Shown here piece by piece: positions 32,353 through 41,226 of a stretch of 64,000 nucleotides of DNA. A program made the position numbers and the translations under genes. The stretch's first letter is position 1. Each line of letters begins with the position of its first letter. The DNA lies in assembly GCA_017520705.1 (NCBI GenBank), contig JAFXFF010000018.1, forward strand, positions 1 to 64,000. The letters are read 5' to 3'. Below the pieces are notes generated by a model that was not told the DNA's origin, ran no database searches, and saw nothing but the letters and a program-made list of their open reading frames with translations. The stretch comes from Clostridia bacterium. Lineage in GTDB: Bacteria; Bacillota; Clostridia; Oscillospirales; Acutalibacteraceae.

Positions 32353-33932
32353 TCCGCGATAAATCCAATTACGTCAAGATCCTGCTGTCGGTCTTCTTCG
32401 TGGTGTGCGTCATCCTGCCTCTTATCCGGATGTTCGCCAACATCGATGCCGCCAGCTACCACGCTGTGGTGGATCACCCCCTATTCGGCACCGCGGTGGG
32501 CAATTCGCTGAAGGCCGCCTCTCTGGCCACCCTCATCTCGGTGGGGCTGGCTCTGATGCTGTCCTTCTGCCTGGCCCGCAGCAATATGCGGCTGAAGAAT
32601 ATGTTTAAGGTGGTTCTCACCCTGCCCATGCTCATCCCCTCCATCTCCCACGGCTGGGGTCTCACCCTGCTGCTGGGCAACAACGGCATCCTGACCAAGT
32701 GGCTGGGGCTCTCCGAGGGCATCCACGGCCTCACCGGTATCGTGATGGGCTCGGTGATGTACTCCTTCCCCATCGCCTTCTTGATGCTGGCGGACGTGAT
32801 GGGCTACGAGGACGCCTCCCCCTACGAGGCGGCGGACGTGCTGGGCATCGGTAAGGTGCGCCAGTTCACCGGCATTACCCTGCCCTACCTGAGCAAGCCC
32901 CTCATCTCGGTGGTCTTCTCCGTTTTCACCATGGTCATCACCGACTACGGTGTGCCCATGATGATCGGCGGCAACTACCGCACCCTGCCCATCATGATGT
33001 ACGAAGAGATCATCGGTATGGGCGAATTCGGCAAAGGCAGCATCTACGGCATCATCCTGCTGATGCCTGCTGTGGCCGCCTTTATCATCGACCTGCTGAA
33101 GAAAGAGCAGAGCCGTTCCAACTTTGTCAACAAGGCCATTAAGCCCCGCAAGAACGTGGTGCGGGACATGGTGTGCTATCTTTTGTGCGCGCTGATGTGC
33201 CTGGTGGTCATCTTCCCCATCGCCGCCTTCGTTCTGCTGACGGTGGTCAAGCGCTATCCGCTGGATATGACCCTGACCCTGGACCATATCGAAAAGACCT
33301 TCAATATGGACGGTGGCACCTTCCTGGTCAACTCCTTGATCGTCTCCTTTGCGGTGGCGGTCATCGGCACCGCCGTGGCGTATCTCTGCGCCTACTGCAC
33401 CGCCCGTACCCACGGCCCTCTGTCCCGCGCCCTGCACCTGGTGTCCATCACCTCCATGGCCATCCCCGGTCTGGTGCTGGGTCTCTCCTACGTGCTGTTC
33501 TTCAAGGGCAGTTTCCTCTATGGTACGCTGGCCATTCTGATCTTGGTCAACAGCATGCACTTCTTCGCCTCCCCCTATCTGATGATCTACAATTCCTTTA
33601 ATATCATCAATAAGAACTTGGAGGACGTGGGTGCGACACTGAACATCAGCCGTCCCCGCATCCTGCTGAACGTACTGGTGCCCCAGACCAAGGATACCCT
33701 GGTGGAGATGATGTCCTACTTCTTCGTCAACTCCATGATGACCATTTCCGCCGTCTCCTTCCTGGCCAACCGCAACACCCGTCAGCTGTCGCTGATGATT
33801 CGTCAGTTTGAGGGTGGTCGTCTGATGGAGTGCGCCGCCTTCGTATCCCTGATGATCCTGTGCGTCAACCTGTTGGTCAAGACCACCGTGTACATTCTGA
33901 AAAAAGTGCTCAAAAAGAACAAGGCACGATAA
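32349..33932 (+). CDS. Fused double ABC importer permease
   Basis: 527 residues containing two permease domains in tandem, each with about six spans. The ATPase-contact loops are EAADVLGIGKVRQFTGITLP in the first half (about 157-180) and EDVGATLNISRPRILLNVLVP in the second. Fusion of both permeases in one chain is typical of FbpB- and PhnUV-like importers of iron, 2-aminoethylphosphonate or polyamines. Together with the ATPase and the distant binding protein it makes a complete importer. The hydrophobic N-terminus starts with an ATG overlapping the ATPase stop. Confidence 0.92.
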   Translation: MIRDKSNYVKILLSVFFVVCVILPLIRMFANIDAASYHAVVDHPLFGTAVGNSLKAASLATLISVGLALMLSFCLARSNMRLKNMFKVVLTLPMLIPSISHGWGLTLLLGNNGILTKWLGLSEGIHGLTGIVMGSVMYSFPIAFLMLADVMGYEDASPYEAADVLGIGKVRQFTGITLPYLSKPLISVVFSVFTMVITDYGVPMMIGGNYRTLPIMMYEEIIGMGEFGKGSIYGIILLMPAVAAFIIDLLKKEQSRSNFVNKAIKPRKNVVRDMVCYLLCALMCLVVIFPIAAFVLLTVVKRYPLDMTLTLDHIEKTFNMDGGTFLVNSLIVSFAVAVIGTAVAYLCAYCTARTHGPLSRALHLVSITSMAIPGLVLGLSYVLFFKGSFLYGTLAILILVNSMHFFASPYLMIYNSFNIINKNLEDVGATLNISRPRILLNVLVPQTKDTLVEMMSYFFVNSMMTISAVSFLANRNTRQLSLMIRQFEGGRLMECAAFVSLMILCVNLLVKTTVYILKKVLKKNKAR

Positions 33933-33948
33933 AAATGAGGTAACCGCT

Positions 33949-34866
33949 ATGAATTCTTTGACAAGAGAGCAATTCAAGGCACTGGCCTATCTGGCCGAGG
34001 CCAAATCCGAAAGCACCGTCGCCACCGTGGCAGACAGCATCGGTATGTCCATCGCCGACACCGACGCCCTGCTGCAGGAGCTGACCGAGCTGGGTTACAT
34101 CGCCGACCTGTTCGCCGTCACCGCGGCGGGTCACGAGGCCCTGGAGCCCTATCGCGCCCGCCGCGTCATCTTCCTGGCCGCCGGCCTGGGTTCCCGTCTG
34201 CGTCCCGCGACGCTGAACGTGCCCAAGCCCTTGGTGCGCGTTCACGGCAAGCCCATCATCTGCTCCGCCATCGAAGCGGCGTTAGCTAAGGGCATCGAGG
34301 AGATCTACATCGTGCGCGGTTATCTGGGCGGCGCCTTTGACCAGCTCAAGCAGATGTATCCCCAGATCCATCTCATCGACAACACCGTCTACACCCAGAC
34401 CAACAACGTCTCCTCTGCTATGCAGGTGCGCCACCTCTTCCAGCACGCCTACGTGATGGAGGCGGATCTGCTCATCAACAACCCCGACGTGTTCCGCAAG
34501 TACAACTACACCTCCAACTGCGTGGGTGTGCCGGTCAAGAAGACCACCGACTGGTGCGTCATCAGCGAAAACGGTGTGGCCAAGCGTCTGGTGCAGGGCG
34601 GCGAGAACTGCCACCACCTCTACTCCATCTACTACTGGAACGAGGAGGACGGTGCCCAGCTGCCCGCCGACCTGGAGGATATGTTCTCCACCCCCGAGGG
34701 CAAGCAGAATTTCTGGGACATCGCCCCTATGAACATCTACAACAGCCACTATCACATCGAAATCTTCGAGTGCTCCTTTGAGGATATCACCGAGATCGAT
34801 ACCTATCACGAGCTCTCCCTCATCGATCCCGACTACGCCATTACCCCTCAGGGCATTGTGCGATAA
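33949..34866 (+). CDS. LicC-type cytidylyltransferase with N-terminal winged helix
   Basis: 305 residues. Residues about 1-65 form a small winged-helix-like domain (ALAYLAEAKSESTVATVADSIG). The rest is a sugar-nucleotidyltransferase fold: VIFLAAGLGSRLRPATLN with VPKPLVRV (CTP site), EEIYIVRGYLGGAFDQL, VMEADLLINNPDV (metal Asp) and DITEIDT at the end. The family makes CDP-choline or related CDP-alcohol phosphates for LicD. A paralogue with the same domain order lies at 42138. The winged helix could be regulatory or just structural; no DNA-binding test can be made here. Confidence 0.88.
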   Translation: MNSLTREQFKALAYLAEAKSESTVATVADSIGMSIADTDALLQELTELGYIADLFAVTAAGHEALEPYRARRVIFLAAGLGSRLRPATLNVPKPLVRVHGKPIICSAIEAALAKGIEEIYIVRGYLGGAFDQLKQMYPQIHLIDNTVYTQTNNVSSAMQVRHLFQHAYVMEADLLINNPDVFRKYNYTSNCVGVPVKKTTDWCVISENGVAKRLVQGGENCHHLYSIYYWNEEDGAQLPADLEDMFSTPEGKQNFWDIAPMNIYNSHYHIEIFECSFEDITEIDTYHELSLIDPDYAITPQGIVR

Positions 34867-34889
34867 TTTAGGAAAGGCAGGTGACGATC

Positions 34890-35735
34890 GTGGGCTTTAT
34901 TGAAGAATTGCAAGAGATAACGCTGGACCTGGCCACGGTGGTCATCGGTCTGTGCGAAAAGCACGGCATCCGCTACTATCTGGCGGAGGGCACCATGCTG
35001 GGGGCTGTCCGCCACGGCGGCTTCATCCCTTGGGATGAGGACATCGACCTGGCCATCCCCCGCGCCGACTACAACCGCCTCTTACCCATCCTGCGAGAGG
35101 AATTGCCGGAAGGCTACCGTCTGGTGCATTACCCCGACGCCACCCACCACCCCCGCTATTTCGCACAGGTGGAGCGTCTGGACACCCCCGTGTGCGAGGA
35201 CAATTTTGTGGTGCCTTTCGTGCGACATATGTGGATCGATCTGTTCCCCATCGACGGCATGCCCGCCCATCCCCTGCGACGCAAGCTGCACCTGTACCGC
35301 CTGCTGTATCTGCGAGTGCTGGCCCAGCTGGCCAAGGCGGACGAGTGCATCAACAACAAGGGTAAGCACCTAAAGGTCCGCAAAACCGCCATCGCCGTTG
35401 GTAATCTGTGGGCCAAGGTGTTCCGCGTTGACCCCCGCAAGCGGCTGGCACGGATGGAAAAGGTCGTGCAGAAGTACGACGCCGCCGAGACCGGCTGGAC
35501 CATCTCGCTGGGCAGCCTGTATAAGGGGCGCACCATCTTCCCCACCGCCTACTACGGCGAGGGAAAGACCGTGGATTTCGCCGGCCACAGCTGGCTACTA
35601 CCCATCAAATGTGAGGAGATGCTCGCCTCCCTCTACGGCGACTATATGACCCCGCCCCCGCCCGAAAAGCGGATCGGTCACAACCTCAAGCCCGTTGATA
35701 CATCTTCTGAAGAAAGGATAGGTGTCCATGAATAA
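34890..35735 (+). CDS. LicD family phosphotransferase (short form)
   Basis: 281 residues from the GTG at 34890; the GTG nine bases earlier overlaps the GGCAGGTGA site and is less likely. The active-site region is intact: YYLAEGTMLGAVRHGGFIP then WDEDIDLAIP, followed by MWIDLFPIDGMP. No C-terminal repeats. This compact form resembles typical LPS/teichoic LicD proteins. It overlaps the next gene by eight bases. Confidence 0.9.
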   Translation: MGFIEELQEITLDLATVVIGLCEKHGIRYYLAEGTMLGAVRHGGFIPWDEDIDLAIPRADYNRLLPILREELPEGYRLVHYPDATHHPRYFAQVERLDTPVCEDNFVVPFVRHMWIDLFPIDGMPAHPLRRKLHLYRLLYLRVLAQLAKADECINNKGKHLKVRKTAIAVGNLWAKVFRVDPRKRLARMEKVVQKYDAAETGWTISLGSLYKGRTIFPTAYYGEGKTVDFAGHSWLLPIKCEEMLASLYGDYMTPPPPEKRIGHNLKPVDTSSEERIGVHE

Positions 35736-37050
35736 GCGTTCTGTTACCCACGCCGCCACCGTCGACTATTTTGCGGCCGTGTGGGCCCATGTGGCCAAGG
35801 AATTCGGCGTCAGCTGGTATCTCTATGACACCTCCCTGCTGTGCGCCGCCACCATCGGCAACACCCCCGAAAATTACAACGAGATCACCGTCGCCATCCA
35901 TGCGGTGGACCGCGCCCGTGTGATGGGCGAGGTGCTGACCCGCCTGCAGGACTGCACCAACTGCCTGATGTCCCGCAACGGCCTGACGGTGACCTGCACC
36001 CACCCCAGCAATCTGGAGAACGTGGTGTTCCGCTTCGGACTCTTACGCCCCTGCAGCCCCGAGGAGGCCAAGACCGACGCCCGTCTGCGCGCCACCCACG
36101 GCCAGGGCAAGGATGCCTACGACCACCCCATCCCCTATCCCGAACCCGCCGAGACCGTCACCCTCAACGGTGTATCCTACCCCACCTTTGCCAATTACGA
36201 GGAGTATCTGGCAGAGCGGTTTTTGGACTACGAGACCTGCTTTGAGGATCCTATGGGCTGCAACCTGACCCGCGAGGAAAAGGCGGAACTGTCCGAGCAC
36301 CAGAAAAACTGCATCGAGGCGCTGCAATTCATCGAGGAATTGAGCCAAAAATACAACCTCAAATACCGCCTGCTGGCGGGCAGCGTGCTGGGTGCCGTGC
36401 GCCACGGCGGTTTCATCCCTTGGGACGACGACATCGACGTGGGCATCTGCATCGAGGACCTTCCCCTCTTTGAGGAGATGGTGCAGAAGCACCTGCCGAA
36501 AAAGTTCCAGCTCTTCTGCCGTCAGGCAGGGGTGTATTACCCCCGTATGTTCACCAAAATCTGCTGCAACAACCGTTGCTGCATCGATCTGTTCCCCCTC
36601 ATCCCCGTCCCCGCCGAGGGGGTACGGGCCAAAATGTCTTGGTTCTTCGGTCGCTTCTGGCGCAAGCTGCACTATATCAAGATCGGTCATTATCACGACG
36701 AGAGTTTCCGTATGAAGGGGATCGCCAAGTGCATCGCCTTCTTCCTGTCCGATGAGCAGATCATGCGCTTTGCCGACGCCCACGACCGTCGCTACGCTCA
36801 CAAGAACGCCCCCAATTACGTCAATATGTACAGCATCTATTCCCGTCGCGTTGAGACCGTCCCCGCCCAGTGGGTGAAAAAGACGGTGCGCATGGATTTT
36901 GCCGGGGTCAACGTCCCCGTGATGGGCTGTACCGATGAATATCTCACCCATATGTACGGCGATTATATGACTCAGCCCTTCCCCTGGAAGCGCACCCACC
37001 GTCATGCCGCACGCTTTAACATTGCGGATATGGAGGACTTTATGCGATGA
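35728..37050 (+). CDS. Two-domain LicD protein: inactive N-terminal plus active C-terminal domain
   Basis: 440 residues, ATG at 35728 after AAAGGATAGG. The N-terminal half (about 1-165) is a LicD-like fold without the catalytic acids (WYLYDTSLLCAATIGNTPENYN where GGS...DDD would be) and with VTLNGVSYPTFANYEEYLAERF. The second half (about 185-440) is a complete LicD domain: RLLAGSVLGAVRHGGFIP, WDDDIDVGICI, CCIDLFPLIPVP and HMYGDYMTQPFPWKRTHRH. The fused arrangement mirrors the free inactive protein at 28742 and suggests that inactive and active domains work together. Its ATGA stop overlaps the export permease start. Confidence 0.82.
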   Translation: MNKRSVTHAATVDYFAAVWAHVAKEFGVSWYLYDTSLLCAATIGNTPENYNEITVAIHAVDRARVMGEVLTRLQDCTNCLMSRNGLTVTCTHPSNLENVVFRFGLLRPCSPEEAKTDARLRATHGQGKDAYDHPIPYPEPAETVTLNGVSYPTFANYEEYLAERFLDYETCFEDPMGCNLTREEKAELSEHQKNCIEALQFIEELSQKYNLKYRLLAGSVLGAVRHGGFIPWDDDIDVGICIEDLPLFEEMVQKHLPKKFQLFCRQAGVYYPRMFTKICCNNRCCIDLFPLIPVPAEGVRAKMSWFFGRFWRKLHYIKIGHYHDESFRMKGIAKCIAFFLSDEQIMRFADAHDRRYAHKNAPNYVNMYSIYSRRVETVPAQWVKKTVRMDFAGVNVPVMGCTDEYLTHMYGDYMTQPFPWKRTHRHAARFNIADMEDFMR

Positions 37051-37814
37051 TAGCTAAATTTGCCAAGCACCTCTTCCTCTTTGAGGAATTGGTCAAACGT
37101 GACTTCAAACAGAAATATAAGGGTACCGTCATCGGCATGGCGTGGAGCGTGCTCTCCCCCCTGCTGAACCTGCTGGTGCTGCGTCTGGTGTTTACCCAGT
37201 TCTTCGGCCGCGGCATGGACCACTATACCACCTACCTGTTTGCCGGTACCGTGTTCTTCTCCTTTTTTAAGGAGGCTACCAAGGGCGGCATGAACGCGCT
37301 GACCAGCAACGCCTCCATCTTTACCAAGATCAACGTCCCCAAGTACCTGTTCCTGCTGAGTAAGAACGTATCCGCCGTCATCAACTTCGGTCTGACGCTG
37401 GTGGTCTTCTTCCTCTTCTGTATCTTGGACGGCGTCACCTTCGGCTGGCATTTCTTGATGCTGCTGTACCCCGTTCTGTACCTCATCGTGTTCAACGTGG
37501 GCGTGGGTCTGATCCTGTCGGCGATGTACATCTTCTTCCGCGATACCAAGTATCTCTACGACGTGTTCACCCTGCTGCTGCACTACTGCTCCGCCATCTT
37601 CTACCGCGTGGAGTCCTACCCCGAGGCCATCCAGCGCATCTTCCTGGTCAACCCCGTGTATCTGGCCATCAAGTACGTGCGTGTCATCACCATCGACGGC
37701 AACATCCCCTCCTTCCAGTATCACCTGCTGATGCTGGCGTGGGCGGTGCTGATGGTGGGCATCGGCGCCTGGATCTATAAGAAGAACAACCACAAGTTCC
37801 TGTATTACGTCTAA
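37047..37814 (+). CDS. Polysaccharide/teichoic acid export ABC permease (Wzm/TagG type)
   Basis: 255 residues with about six spans. FEELVKRDFKQKYKGTVIGMAWSVLSPL at the N-terminus is the hallmark amphipathic start of the ABC-2 export permease family, and FFRDTKYLYDVFTLLLHY precedes the last spans. It exports lipid-linked glycans across the membrane. Its partner ATPase follows after 15 bases. Its presence at the end of a LicD operon implies that the decorated product is a surface glycan. Confidence 0.93.
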   Translation: MIAKFAKHLFLFEELVKRDFKQKYKGTVIGMAWSVLSPLLNLLVLRLVFTQFFGRGMDHYTTYLFAGTVFFSFFKEATKGGMNALTSNASIFTKINVPKYLFLLSKNVSAVINFGLTLVVFFLFCILDGVTFGWHFLMLLYPVLYLIVFNVGVGLILSAMYIFFRDTKYLYDVFTLLLHYCSAIFYRVESYPEAIQRIFLVNPVYLAIKYVRVITIDGNIPSFQYHLLMLAWAVLMVGIGAWIYKKNNHKFLYYV

Positions 37815-37829
37815 AAGGAGGGAACGCAA

Positions 37830-38666
37830 ATGAAGATTATTGATGCAAAGGGCGTTTCCATCCGCTACATCACCGGCGACTTCAAGAACATCGGTCTGAA
37901 GGAGTACGTGCTGCGCCGTCTGCAGGGCAAGTACACCGTCAACGAGTTCTGGGCGGACCGGGACGTCACCTTCTCGCTGGAGAAGGGAGATATGATGGGC
38001 ATCATCGGCACCAACGGCGCCGGTAAGTCCACCCTGCTGAAGGCCATCAGCGGCATTATGATCCCCACCGAGGGCAAGGTACGCACCCGCGGCACCATCG
38101 CCGCCCTGCTGGAGCTGACCAGCGGCTTTGACGGCGACCTGACGGTGCGGGAGAACACCTATCTGCGGGGCGCGCTCCTGGGCTACACCCGCAAGTTTAT
38201 GGACGATATGTACGATCAGATCATCGAGTTTGCAGAGCTGCAGGATTTCCAGGACAGACCCTTTAAGCAGCTGTCCAGCGGTATGAAATCCCGTCTGGCC
38301 TTCTCCATTGCCTGCCTGGTCAACCCCGATATCATCATCCTGGACGAGGTGCTGTCGGTGGGTGACGGTGCCTTCCGCAAGAAGAGCTACGACAAGATGC
38401 AGGAGATCCTCAAGAGCGGTGTCACCGGCATTCTGGTGTCCCACTCGGTGGGTCAGGTGCGGGATATGTGCAACAAGATCCTGTGGCTGGACCACGGCAA
38501 GCAGATTGCCTTCGGCTCGGACGTGAAGATGCTGTGCGACGCCTACGAGCACTTTATGGCGACCAAGATCCTGCCCCAGAACGAGGAGGAAATCCGCGCC
38601 GCCGCCGAGGCCTGGTGCAATCGGGACGTGGTGCCGCTGGTGCTCCCCGAGGAGAAAAAACTGTAA
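37830..38666 (+). CDS. Polysaccharide/teichoic acid export ATPase (Wzt/TagH type)
   Basis: 278 residues. Walker A GTNGAGKSTLLKAISG, signature LSSGMKSRLAFSIA, Walker B IIILDEVLSVGDG and switch His of LVSHSVGQV. The GLKEYVLRRLQGK stretch before strand one is typical of Wzt/TagH. It lacks the extra C-terminal carbohydrate-binding domain of long Wzt proteins; the last 40 residues are only a charged tail (EEEIRAAAEAWCNRD). Last gene of the operon, followed by a strong terminator. Confidence 0.94.
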   Translation: MKIIDAKGVSIRYITGDFKNIGLKEYVLRRLQGKYTVNEFWADRDVTFSLEKGDMMGIIGTNGAGKSTLLKAISGIMIPTEGKVRTRGTIAALLELTSGFDGDLTVRENTYLRGALLGYTRKFMDDMYDQIIEFAELQDFQDRPFKQLSSGMKSRLAFSIACLVNPDIIILDEVLSVGDGAFRKKSYDKMQEILKSGVTGILVSHSVGQVRDMCNKILWLDHGKQIAFGSDVKMLCDAYEHFMATKILPQNEEEIRAAAEAWCNRDVVPLVLPEEKKL

Positions 38667-38675
38667 GAAAAGAGA

Positions 38676-38715
38676 AAGAGCCTGTGCAAGGTATACTTGC
38701 ACAGGCTCTTTTTTA
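38676..38715 (+). terminator. Terminator of the LicD operon
   Basis: AAGAGCCTGTGCAAG, a short loop and CTTGCACAGGCTCTTTTTT. The same AGCCTGTGCA core is used by the terminators at 54104 and 57839. Confidence 0.95.
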
Positions 38716-38782
38716 TAGGTTTTGTTCAAAGAATGGCCAGCGTCACCCGCTGCTGCAGCAGGCGGTTGCGATATTACGAGTG

Positions 38783-39523
38783 TCATTTTTGTTTCACACA
38801 AGAGAATCGTTCCCTTGTGTGAGTAAATTGTCGAGAAACAACTACAACGGCAACCACAACAAACGCACATACAATTATCGCTGTTACCACCATTTTTACA
38901 TATTGCTTGGAATTCACATCATATATGATATTTTCAGTACCAGAACCATCTTGAATCACCATCTGCGAGTATGAGGACGCAAACAAATTGAAAATACCCA
39001 AGTGGTTTCTGATATAATATTTGGTCTCTTTTACTGTCTTTTGGGTGTTTTGAGAAAGAATTTTTTTGAACGAAATATTTTCATCCGTAGCATCCACCCT
39101 GCAAACATCCAATATCTTTCCACTGGGATTTACCGAGACTATCACATCATCTCGAACAAAGTAAATATTGATCGTCTCTTTGTCCCATTCAACATAAAAA
39201 TTACCAACACATTCAAACGTGTATCCGTACTGAAAAATACCTTCGCTAGAATATACACATATTTTTGAGGGATGTGATGTCTTTTGTCCAATTGCAATTA
39301 ATCCATTGTCATTCACATCGAAACATACGATAGGTTGTTTTGGAGGCTCCTCGCTTATCAACTGTATATTTACATTGGTTGCAAAATCCGTCTTCTCTCC
39401 TGTTGGTAAAGGAATAACCTGAAAACCTGTATTCATTGCATTCACTTCCCTGACATTCGCAAGCGCAATTATGAACAAAAGAGATAGAAACAACAAGTAC
39501 CGAAAATATCGTTTTACTCTCAT
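38783..39523 (-). CDS. Hypothetical secreted/membrane protein, AT-rich
   Basis: 246 residues from the ATG at 39523 behind GGAGTGG. A basic N-terminus and a hydrophobic segment (about 8-26) resemble a signal peptide. The middle may be beta-propeller-like (CFDVNDNGLIAIGQ, ICVYSSEGIFQYGYTF, IYFVRDDVIVSVNPSG: repeated units typical of short sensor blades). A second span lies near the C-terminus (about 208-232). The final codons run through one copy of the ACACAAG hairpin repeat, so the last ten or so residues may be repeat-derived. No family is assigned. Confidence 0.65.
   Translation of the reverse strand: MRVKRYFRYLLFLSLLFIIALANVREVNAMNTGFQVIPLPTGEKTDFATNVNIQLISEEPPKQPIVCFDVNDNGLIAIGQKTSHPSKICVYSSEGIFQYGYTFECVGNFYVEWDKETINIYFVRDDVIVSVNPSGKILDVCRVDATDENISFKKILSQNTQKTVKETKYYIRNHLGIFNLFASSYSQMVIQDGSGTENIIYDVNSKQYVKMVVTAIIVCAFVVVAVVVVSRQFTHTRERFSCVKQK
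38795..38821 (+). repeat. ACACAAG hairpin repeat, copy 1
   Basis: CACACAAG...CTTGTGTG with central AGAATCGTTC. It lies inside the 3' end of the 38783 gene. Confidence 0.8.
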
Positions 39524-39637
39524 TCTTACCACTCCATAATTCTGTCGCAAATATCCGCTGCGACATCGAATACATTGAACTTCGTTTTCTCTGCCGTTTC
39601 TGTTTTACTCCATTCAATATGAAATTCATCGTCGTAT

Positions 39638-39664
39638 AACACAAGAGAGCCATCCTCTTGTGTT
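39638..39664 (+). repeat. ACACAAG hairpin repeat, copy 2
   Basis: AACACAAGAG, central AGCCATC, CTCTTGTGTT; seven bases beyond the stop of the 39672 gene. Confidence 0.8.
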
Positions 39665-39671
39665 ATGTTGT

Positions 39672-40319
39672 TTATTCTTCATTCTGTCGGCGATGGGGTA
39701 GGGTGACAACACCCTCCAAATGGAAATCACCGTCGGTGAGCACCCACACGCCCTCGTCGGGCTCCAATCCCTTGGGCAAATACTCCTTGACCACGCGGAT
39801 GGTGATCTCTCGCTGATCGCCCTGCTTCTCCGCCTTTTCGATCATACCGATGACGTAGGGGGCATCCAAATGCAACCCTTTCTTAGGGAAGCGGCAGAGA
39901 TAGATCTCGCCCACCCGCATGCGGGGCCACATCCGCACCGCGGCGGGAACGGTGATGCGAAAGGTGGGGTTGCCCACGCGTTCGGCGTGGGTCGGCTTAT
40001 CTAAGTGGCAGAACAGCCACTTGAAGACGTACAGCAGCACCGCGGCGACCAGCACGCCGATTAACAACCAATAGACGGGCGCCCTACCCGTGGGCAGAGT
40101 GGCCAAAAAGAAGACCAGAAACGGCACCACCACGATGATGGCGCTTTGAATCACCGCATGTCCGATACGACCGCCCCAGCGGGAATGGTACACCGCCCGT
40201 TCACGGCAGATGCTGCAACGGGCACCCTGAAAATACTCGGGCAACCAGCGGGGCAAAAAGTCGATCTTCTCGACAAACATAAATCCTTTTTCGCCACAAT
40301 GCGGACAACGGTATTTCAT
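39672..40319 (-). CDS. Zinc-ribbon membrane protein of unknown function
   Basis: 215 residues. An N-terminal zinc ribbon (YRCPHCGEKG, then CSICRERA, about 4-40) is followed by two membrane spans (about 55-80 and 82-105) and a beta-rich cytoplasmic or extracellular domain (RVGEIYLCRFPKKG, then ITIRVVKEYLPKGLEPDEGVWV). Higher GC than the genes on either side. The ATG follows AAAGGTGAT. No family is recognised. Confidence 0.72.
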   Translation of the reverse strand: MKYRCPHCGEKGFMFVEKIDFLPRWLPEYFQGARCSICRERAVYHSRWGGRIGHAVIQSAIIVVVPFLVFFLATLPTGRAPVYWLLIGVLVAAVLLYVFKWLFCHLDKPTHAERVGNPTFRITVPAAVRMWPRMRVGEIYLCRFPKKGLHLDAPYVIGMIEKAEKQGDQREITIRVVKEYLPKGLEPDEGVWVLTDGDFHLEGVVTLPHRRQNEE

Positions 40320-40353
40320 ACAATCACCTTTCTAAACGTATGGTAACGTAAGC

Positions 40354-40380
40354 AACACAAGAGAACCGTCCCCTTGTGTT
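40354..40380 (+). repeat. ACACAAG hairpin repeat, copy 3
   Basis: AACACAAGAG, central AACCGTC, CCCTTGTGTT, between the 39672 and 40382 genes. The preceding TAACGTAAGCA is shared with copy 5, so the unit is longer than the hairpin. Confidence 0.8.
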
Positions 40381-40381
40381 T

Positions 40382-40936
40382 TCACCCTTGTGTTCCGTGT
40401 GATAAATCCCCCGGTGCTTCTGATTTCAATAAACCAAGCAACTCGCCTTTATCAGCAACAAAACCCATGTAAACAAATGTTCCAGCAGTTCTTTTCAATT
40501 CGTCCAAAGGGGATGCAAAACGAATAAACACGCTTACACAAGGATGTGTGAACCGACAATAGGTCATTGCGCCGATGCGTGCCGGTTTAGAAATCGGTTT
40601 AGCAGAAAGGATGACACCCTCATTGGGAATTTCGGAATCACCAAAAAGATACGACGAGTTCTTTGTGTATTGAATATTGATCTCTTCCCAAGTGAATTTT
40701 TTCGTTGCCCTAGACGAAACAAAGGTGCAACCTTGTGCATCCAAAACGATTTTTCTCTTAAGATATAGCCTATCTATAACCCCAGTCGTTACCAATACAA
40801 CTTCAGAAATACAACACACGATGATAACGACGACATTCCAGGACGTCACAAACAGAAGAAATACCAGCCCGATCACCCCGAGAATATCATAAACCAGCAA
40901 TTCGCGTAAATCGTCTAAACTTCCGTATATTTCCAT
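40382..40936 (-). CDS. Hypothetical membrane protein with PH-like domain
   Basis: 184 residues. Two membrane spans (about 15-32 and 34-53) precede a soluble part beginning KRKIVLDAQGCTFVSSRATKKFTWEEI, which has the strand pattern of bacterial PH-like domains found after two spans. The remainder (MTYCRFTHPCVSVFIRF, then YMGFVADKGELLGLL) is unassigned. AT-rich. The stop lies one base from hairpin copy 3. Confidence 0.65.
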   Translation of the reverse strand: MEIYGSLDDLRELLVYDILGVIGLVFLLFVTSWNVVVIIVCCISEVVLVTTGVIDRLYLKRKIVLDAQGCTFVSSRATKKFTWEEINIQYTKNSSYLFGDSEIPNEGVILSAKPISKPARIGAMTYCRFTHPCVSVFIRFASPLDELKRTAGTFVYMGFVADKGELLGLLKSEAPGDLSHGTQG

Positions 40937-41074
40937 CGTGTACTCCTTTCATCGCAATCGTTGGTCGCAATAGAGTTTTTTGCAATTTGAGTTGTTAGTA
41001 ATCTCTACATCCACTGACTCCCGTGTATTGTTTGATGTCGATGTATCAACACTAGCGCGACTAATCGCAGCGGG

Positions 41075-41102
41075 AACACAAGAGAGCCATCCTCTTGTGT
41101 TT
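41075..41102 (+). repeat. ACACAAG hairpin repeat, copy 4
   Basis: AACACAAGAG, central AGCCATC, CTCTTGTGTTT with a T run on the plus side. It lies in the 290-base gap 40937-41226, which otherwise holds only copy 5. Confidence 0.8.
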
Positions 41103-41192
41103 TTATCTTACCATAGATTTTGCCAATGCGAAAGAACGATTTCAGCAAAATAAAGAGGCTTATTTATACGGATTTAGCAAAATAACGTAGGC

Positions 41193-41219
41193 AACGCAAG
41201 AGAATCGTCCATTTGCGTT
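41193..41219 (+). repeat. ACACAAG hairpin repeat, copy 5 (covarying)
   Basis: AACGCAAG...TTTGCGTT: the third stem pair changes from A-T to G-C on both arms compared with the other copies, so pairing is preserved. Confidence 0.8.
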
Positions 41220-41226
41220 TCTGCTC

